A program made the translations under genes and the position numbers. 9,874 bases of DNA from JAWWBN01 sp033720955 (lineage in GTDB: Bacteria > Acidobacteriota > Thermoanaerobaculia > Multivoradales > JAHEKO01), in assembly GCA_033720955.1 (NCBI GenBank), contig JAWWBN010000143.1:1-9874 (forward strand), in the 5' to 3' direction. The notes below the pieces were generated by a model. It searched no databases and had not been told where the DNA came from. It saw nothing but the letters and a program-made list of their open reading frames with translations. Shown piece by piece: positions 5,810-9,874 of the stretch; the stretch's first letter is position 1, and each line of letters begins with the position of its first letter.

Positions 5810-8800
5810 ATGTTCCGCTCCCTCGTCCCTCGCCGATTCTCTCTTCCGGTCGCTCTCGGTCTCCTGCTCGGCACCGCCGCGCTACCGGCCGCAGCGACCG
5901 ATCCCGCCGACGAGGCGGACCCGATCGCCACGGCGGCGGCCGGGCTGACGCTGCGGTCGATCGGGCCCGCGCTGATGGGCGGGCGGATCGCCGACCTCGC
6001 CGTGGACCCGCGCGACCCCTCGACCTGGTACCTGGCCGTCGGCTCGGGCGGCGTCTGGAAGACCGGCAACGCGGGCATCACCTGGACACCCGTCTTCGAC
6101 GACCAGCCCTCCTACTCGGTGGGGTGCGTGACGGTGGACCCCACGAGCCCGGACACCGTCTGGGTGGGCACCGGCGAGAACGTCTCGGGCCGCCACGTGG
6201 GGTGGGGCGACGGCGTCTACAAGAGCCTGGACGGCGGCGGAAGCTGGCAGAGGATGGGGCTTGCCCGGTCGGAGCACATCGGCAAGATCGTGGTCCACCC
6301 CGAGGACGGCAACGTGGTGTGGGTGGCCGCCGAGGGGCCGCTCTGGTCGTCCGGCGGCGACCGCGGCGTCTACAAGACCTCCGACGGCGGCCGCACCTGG
6401 CGACGGGTCCTCCAGATCGACGACGACACCGGGGTCACCGACCTCGTCATGGACCCGCGCAACCCCGACCTCCTCTACGCCGCCGCCTACCAGCGCCGCC
6501 GACAGGTCTGGGCGCATCTCGCCGGCGGCCCCTCCTCGGGCATCTACAAGTCCACCGACGGGGGCGAGAGCTGGCGGCGCGTCGAGCGCGGTCTGCCCTC
6601 GGGCGACGTGGGGAAGATCGGGCTCGCGGTCTCGCCCGCCGATCCGGACGTGGTCTACGCCACCATCGAGGCCGGCGAGGAAACCAGGGGCTTCTACCGC
6701 TCGCGCGACCGCGGCGAGTCGTGGGAGAAGCGCAGCTCCTACGTCTCGGGCGGCACCGGACCGCACTACTACCAGGAGATCGTCGCGTCGCCCCACGACG
6801 TGGACCGCGTCTACCAGATGGACGTCTTCCTGCACGCCACCTCCGACGGCGGCGCCACCTTCGAGGTGGTGGGCACCGGGCGGGAGAAGCACAGCGACAA
6901 CCACGCCCTGTGGATCGATCCGGACGACCCCGAGCACCTGCTCGCCGGCACCGACGCGGGTCTCTACGAGACCTTCGACGGCGGCGCCACCTGGCGCCAC
7001 TTCGAGAACCTGCCGGTGTCGCAGTTCTACCGCCTGGCGGTCAGCGACGCGGCGCCCTTCTACGAGGTGCTCGGCGGCGCCCAGGACCTGGGGACCCTCA
7101 TCGGCCCGGTGCGCACCAGGAACGTCGAGGGGGTGGCCAACAGCGACTGGCTCGTGCCCCTGGGCGGCGACGGCTACCACTGCGCCTTCGACCGCGAGAA
7201 CCCCGACATCGTCTACCTGGAGTGGCAGGTCGGGCGGCTCGAGCGCTGGGACCGCGCCAGCGACGACCTGATCGACATCCAGCCGCAGCCGGAGCCGGGC
7301 GAGGAGCCCGAGCGGTGGAACTGGGACGCGCCCCTCCACACGAGCCCTCACGTCCCGGGACGGCTCTGGTTCGGCTCGCAGCGTCTCTGGAGGAGCGACG
7401 ACCGCGGCGATTCCTGGACGCCGGTGAGCGCCGACCTGACCCGCGGCGGCAACCGCTACGAGCTGCCCATCATGGGTCGCTATCGCGGCGTGGACGCCCT
7501 CTGGGACCACCGAGCGATGTCGTGGTACGCCACCCTCACCACCATCTCCGAATCCCCCCTCGTTCCCGGACTCCTCTACGTCGGCACCGACGACGGCTTG
7601 ATCCAGGTCAGCGAGGACGGCGGCGCCACCTGGCGTCGCGCCACGCCCCCGCCGCAAGCGCCCGAGCGCTCCTTCGTGCAGGAGGTGATGGCCTCGCTCG
7701 CCGATCCGGACACCGTCTACGCCGCCCTCGACAACCACAAGATGGGCGACTTCCGACCGCTCCTCTACGTCAGCGGGGATCGCGGCCGGAGCTGGCGGAA
7801 GATCGTCGACGGCCTGCCGGAGAGCACCATCGTCTGGGCCCTGGCCCAGGACCACGAGGAGCCGGCCCTGCTCTTCGCCGGCACCGAGTTCGGCATCTAC
7901 TTCAGCCTCGACGGCGGCGGGCGCTGGCGAGAGCTGTCGGGAGGGGCGCCGACCATCGCCTTCCGCGATCTCGCCATCCACCGCGGCGAGGGCGACCTGG
8001 TGGGGGCCAGCTTCGGGCGCGGCTTCTACGTGCTGGACGACTACGGCCCGCTGCGCGAGCTGGCAACGGAGGGGCTGGCCGCCGACGCCACCCTCTTCGG
8101 CACGCGCGACGCCTGGTGGTGGGTGCCCTCCGAGCCCATGCAGGCGCGGGGCAAGCCGACCCTCGGCTCCACCGACTTCACCGCGCCCAACCCCCCCTTC
8201 GGCGCCCTCGTCACCTATCACCTGGCCGAGAGCGCCACCACCGCCGCCGAGAAGCGGAAGAGGCGCGACCAGGAGCTCTCCGAGGCCGGAGAGAAGGTGC
8301 CCTTCCCGGGCTGGGACACCCTGGCGGAGGAGGCGCTCCAGGAGGAGCCGCGGGTCCTCGTCACCGTTCGCGACGCGGAGGGCAACCCGGTGCGCACGCT
8401 CGCCGGGCCCGCCGAGGCGGGGCTCCACCGCGTGAGCTGGGACCTCCGCCGCCCGGCCCCCGACCCGGTCGACCTCGAGCCCCCCGGCTTCCGGCCGCCC
8501 TGGGCCGGCGACCCGGTGGGTCCGCTCGCGCACCCCGGCGTCTACACCGTCGAGCTGGCCCTGGAGAGCTCCGGGGAGCTCACCCCCCTCGCGGCGCCGC
8601 GGGAGCTGCGGGTGGTGCCGGTGCCCGGCTTCGCCCGCGGCGAGCCCGATTTCGCGGCGGTGACCGCCTTCCAGGAGGAGACCGCCGAGCTGCTGCGCCG
8701 GGTGAACCTGGCCGGAGAGCTGCTGGGGGAGGCGGAGGAGCGGGTCCGCCACCTCCGCGCCGCCCTCCTCGAGACGCCCCGCGCCACGGCGGCCCATCGC

Positions 8801-9118
8801 GGGCGGCTGGAGCGGGTCGCCGCCGGGCTCGCGGAGGTCCGCGCGCATCTCCTCGGCGACCCGATCCGCGGGCGCTGGGACGAGCCACAGACTCCGTCCG
8901 TGCGTCGCCGCGCCGGCCAGGTCGCCGGCGGCCACTGGCAGAGCCGGCAGATGCCCACCGCCGTCCAGCGCCGCTCTCTCGAGGTGGCGCGGGCGGAGCA
9001 CGAGGCCCTGGCCGAGACGCTGGCCGACCTGGTGGAGGTGGAGCTCGCCGCTCTCGAGGCCGACCTCGACAGGGCGGGCGCTCCGCCCACCCCGGGACGC
9101 GGGCTACCGCAGCCCTGA
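5810..9118 (+). CDS. Secreted Asp-box (BNR / VPS10-sortilin-like) beta-propeller protein
   Basis: This 1102-residue exported protein is of the large WD40/YVTN/BNR-like group often labelled glycosyl hydrolase or photosystem-II-stability-like. Residues 1-29 form a signal peptide (Arg-containing N-region, hydrophobic 12-25, AAA before the likely cut at 29/30). Eleven Asp-box motifs (S/T-x-D-x-G-x-x-W type) occur at about 85, 139, 190, 248, 298, 344, 388, 529, 601, 655 and 699; the first is degenerate (TGNAGITW). Such boxes cap blades of beta-propellers, so residues 45-745 probably make one or two propellers. Residues 847-917 (DAEGNPVRTL...GLHRVSWDLR...GVYTVEL) resemble a FlgD-like Ig domain. Residues 946-1090 are mainly helical and charged. 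No sialidase Arg triad with FRIP motif was seen, so enzymatic activity is doubtful; ligand binding or peptide/glycan handling outside the cell is inferred. It is monocistronic and ends 13 bases from a convergent gene. Confidence 0.9.
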   Translation: MFRSLVPRRFSLPVALGLLLGTAALPAAATDPADEADPIATAAAGLTLRSIGPALMGGRIADLAVDPRDPSTWYLAVGSGGVWKTGNAGITWTPVFDDQPSYSVGCVTVDPTSPDTVWVGTGENVSGRHVGWGDGVYKSLDGGGSWQRMGLARSEHIGKIVVHPEDGNVVWVAAEGPLWSSGGDRGVYKTSDGGRTWRRVLQIDDDTGVTDLVMDPRNPDLLYAAAYQRRRQVWAHLAGGPSSGIYKSTDGGESWRRVERGLPSGDVGKIGLAVSPADPDVVYATIEAGEETRGFYRSRDRGESWEKRSSYVSGGTGPHYYQEIVASPHDVDRVYQMDVFLHATSDGGATFEVVGTGREKHSDNHALWIDPDDPEHLLAGTDAGLYETFDGGATWRHFENLPVSQFYRLAVSDAAPFYEVLGGAQDLGTLIGPVRTRNVEGVANSDWLVPLGGDGYHCAFDRENPDIVYLEWQVGRLERWDRASDDLIDIQPQPEPGEEPERWNWDAPLHTSPHVPGRLWFGSQRLWRSDDRGDSWTPVSADLTRGGNRYELPIMGRYRGVDALWDHRAMSWYATLTTISESPLVPGLLYVGTDDGLIQVSEDGGATWRRATPPPQAPERSFVQEVMASLADPDTVYAALDNHKMGDFRPLLYVSGDRGRSWRKIVDGLPESTIVWALAQDHEEPALLFAGTEFGIYFSLDGGGRWRELSGGAPTIAFRDLAIHRGEGDLVGASFGRGFYVLDDYGPLRELATEGLAADATLFGTRDAWWWVPSEPMQARGKPTLGSTDFTAPNPPFGALVTYHLAESATTAAEKRKRRDQELSEAGEKVPFPGWDTLAEEALQEEPRVLVTVRDAEGNPVRTLAGPAEAGLHRVSWDLRRPAPDPVDLEPPGFRPPWAGDPVGPLAHPGVYTVELALESSGELTPLAAPRELRVVPVPGFARGEPDFAAVTAFQEETAELLRRVNLAGELLGEAEERVRHLRAALLETPRATAAHRGRLERVAAGLAEVRAHLLGDPIRGRWDEPQTPSVRRRAGQVAGGHWQSRQMPTAVQRRSLEVARAEHEALAETLADLVEVELAALEADLDRAGAPPTPGRGLPQP

Positions 9119-9131
9119 GCCGTCGAGGCGG

Positions 9132-9560
9132 CTACGAGAGCGCCGCGGCCAGCCCCTCGAGGATCATCTTCCACCCCTCTCCACTCTGATCCGCCCACTG
9201 CGGCGTGGTCTCGTGGGTCAGGACGAGCTCGCAGCCGTCCTCCGTCGGCGCGATCTCGACGGTGATCTCGTCCACTTCGTCGGAGTAGAAGGGGACGCTC
9301 AGGGTGAAGACGAGCCGGCGGGGCCGGTCGATCACGAGGTACTCCCCGGTGTGCTCGATCTCCTGGCCGTCACGGCGCTCGACGATGGTGTAGCGGCCGC
9401 CCACGCGGGGGTCGATCTCCACCCGCACCATCTCGCCCTCCTCGGTGGCGTACAGGAAGCGTCTCGCCTTCTCCGGGTCGAGCCAGGCGTCGAAGACGCG
9501 CTCGGGCGATGCGCTGAATCGGCGGGCGACGCGGACTGTGACGAGGGGCTCGGCGGTCAT
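9132..9560 (-). CDS. AHSA1/SRPBCC-domain protein
   Basis: This 142-residue protein of the START-like SRPBCC superfamily, Aha1-C-terminal-like (AHSA1) branch, forms a helix-grip fold with a hydrophobic cavity. Visible are the start FSASPERVFDAWLDPEKARR (15-34), PRVGGRYTI (51-59), HTGEYLVIDRPRRLVF (70-85), LVLTHETTP (112-120) and the closing helix GWKMILEGL (129-137). Length matches the family. The ATG at 9558-9560 overlaps the stop of the upstream ArsR-type gene (ATGA), and purine-rich AGGAAAGGAA lies just upstream. Pairing of an ArsR repressor with an AHSA1 protein in one transcript is common in bacteria. The ligand is unknown; the regulator may sense a related compound, but that is inference. 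It converges on the Asp-box gene. Confidence 0.92.
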   Translation of the reverse strand: MTAEPLVTVRVARRFSASPERVFDAWLDPEKARRFLYATEEGEMVRVEIDPRVGGRYTIVERRDGQEIEHTGEYLVIDRPRRLVFTLSVPFYSDEVDEITVEIAPTEDGCELVLTHETTPQWADQSGEGWKMILEGLAAALS

Positions 9561-9874
9561 CTCGGGCTTCCTTTCCTCTCGGCGGAAGGTGGTTTCTCTG
9601 CGCCGGCCGCGGCGTCCTCCTCGCGGAGGAGCTCGTCGAGGGCGTCCAGGCGCGCGGTCCAGAGCGCCCTCTGACGCTCCATCCAGGCGACGGCCTCGGC
9701 CAGCGGCCGTGGATCGAGAGACAGGATGTGCTCGCGTCCCGACCGTCGGCGGCGCACCAGGCCGGCGCGCTCCAGCCGGCGGATGTGCTTCGAGACGGAG
9801 TTGAGGGAGATGCTGAAGGGGCGGGCGAGATCGGTGACCCGGGCCTCGCCCCGAGACAGACGACGCAGCAGCGC
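9557..9874 (-). CDS. ArsR/SmtB-family transcriptional regulator (5' end cut)
   Basis: The frame is open to the window edge and gives the last 105 residues of a winged-helix repressor. At the cut end LLRRLSRGEARVTDLARPFS is the second and third helix region; SLNSVSKHIRRLERAGLVRR (about residues 23-42) is the recognition helix and start of the wing, and SGREHILSLDP closes the wing. A helix with AVAWMERQRALWTARLDALDELL follows, typical of the ArsR branch that accompanies AHSA1 proteins. No Cys metal site (ELCVCDL type) is visible, so metal sensing is unlikely in the part seen. The GTG at 9757 is internal to the wing and is not the start. The tail of about 20 residues is Ala/Glu/Lys-rich and disordered-looking. 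The gene runs into the SRPBCC gene with an ATGA overlap and probably represses its own transcription. Confidence 0.9.
   Translation of the reverse strand, partial: ALLRRLSRGEARVTDLARPFSISLNSVSKHIRRLERAGLVRRRRSGREHILSLDPRPLAEAVAWMERQRALWTARLDALDELLREEDAAAGAEKPPSAERKGSPR

Noticed and set aside
5882..9001. Open frame of 1039 codons antisense to the Asp-box gene
   Set aside because: Its codons mirror the G/C-rich third positions of the real gene; the product is Arg/Gly/Ala/Val-rich with no domain, and the sense frame has a signal peptide and clear repeats.
6124..9189. Second long plus-strand frame inside the Asp-box gene
   Set aside because: Very Arg/Ala/Gly/Pro-rich translation without motifs; a typical +1 shadow in high-GC DNA.
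9557..9757. Separate 66-residue gene starting at GTG 9757
   Set aside because: The frame continues upstream to the window edge and encodes the ArsR winged-helix domain; the GTG is a Val within the wing.
1..9874. tRNA, rRNA, CRISPR array, insertion sequence or attachment site
   Set aside because: Read-through of both strands showed no regularly spaced repeats, no terminal inverted repeats with transposase, and no cloverleaf with a TTC-arm signature.

Overview
The window is about 70% or more G+C, is densely coded on both strands, and has strong third-position G/C bias. It carries ordinary bacterial chromosomal genes with no mobile element, RNA gene or CRISPR array. The secreted Asp-box (BNR/sortilin-like) protein of about 1100 residues, the M28B carboxypeptidase and the general gene style recall Acidobacteriota (Thermoanaerobaculia-like) or a similar soil or marine high-GC lineage. 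That assignment is inference only, because no taxonomic marker apart from ribosomal protein S14 is present.

Left part (1-4614): the 3' end of a glutamate-carboxypeptidase-II-like M28 metallopeptidase (+) converges with and overlaps rpsN (-). Upstream of rpsN, all on the minus strand and in transcription order, lie an SO_0444-type metal permease, pyrE, a quinone-oxidoreductase-like MDR dehydrogenase and a YjbQ-family protein. The last two overlap by ATGA and are surely co-translated. rpsN has its own sigma70-like promoter, whose -35 box touches the yjbQ stop codon.

Middle (4615-5809): a two-gene minus-strand unit made of a single-pass membrane protein with a long helical cytoplasmic part, followed with a 4-base overlap (GTGA) by a stand-alone receiver domain. 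The receiver keeps all phosphorylation residues but carries an unusual acidic insertion in the loop after the phospho-Asp. The pair has visibly lower G+C than its neighbours. It is the part of the window least explained by known families and the best candidate for a new small signalling module.

Right part (5810-9874): a 1102-residue secreted protein with eleven Asp-box motifs (beta-propeller), a FlgD-like Ig segment and a helical C-terminal region. It converges, with a 13-base gap, on an AHSA1/SRPBCC-domain gene that follows an ArsR-family regulator with an ATGA overlap. The ArsR gene is cut by the window edge.

No gene-free stretch exceeds 300 bases. The largest intergenic gaps are 4615-4727 and 5711-5809.
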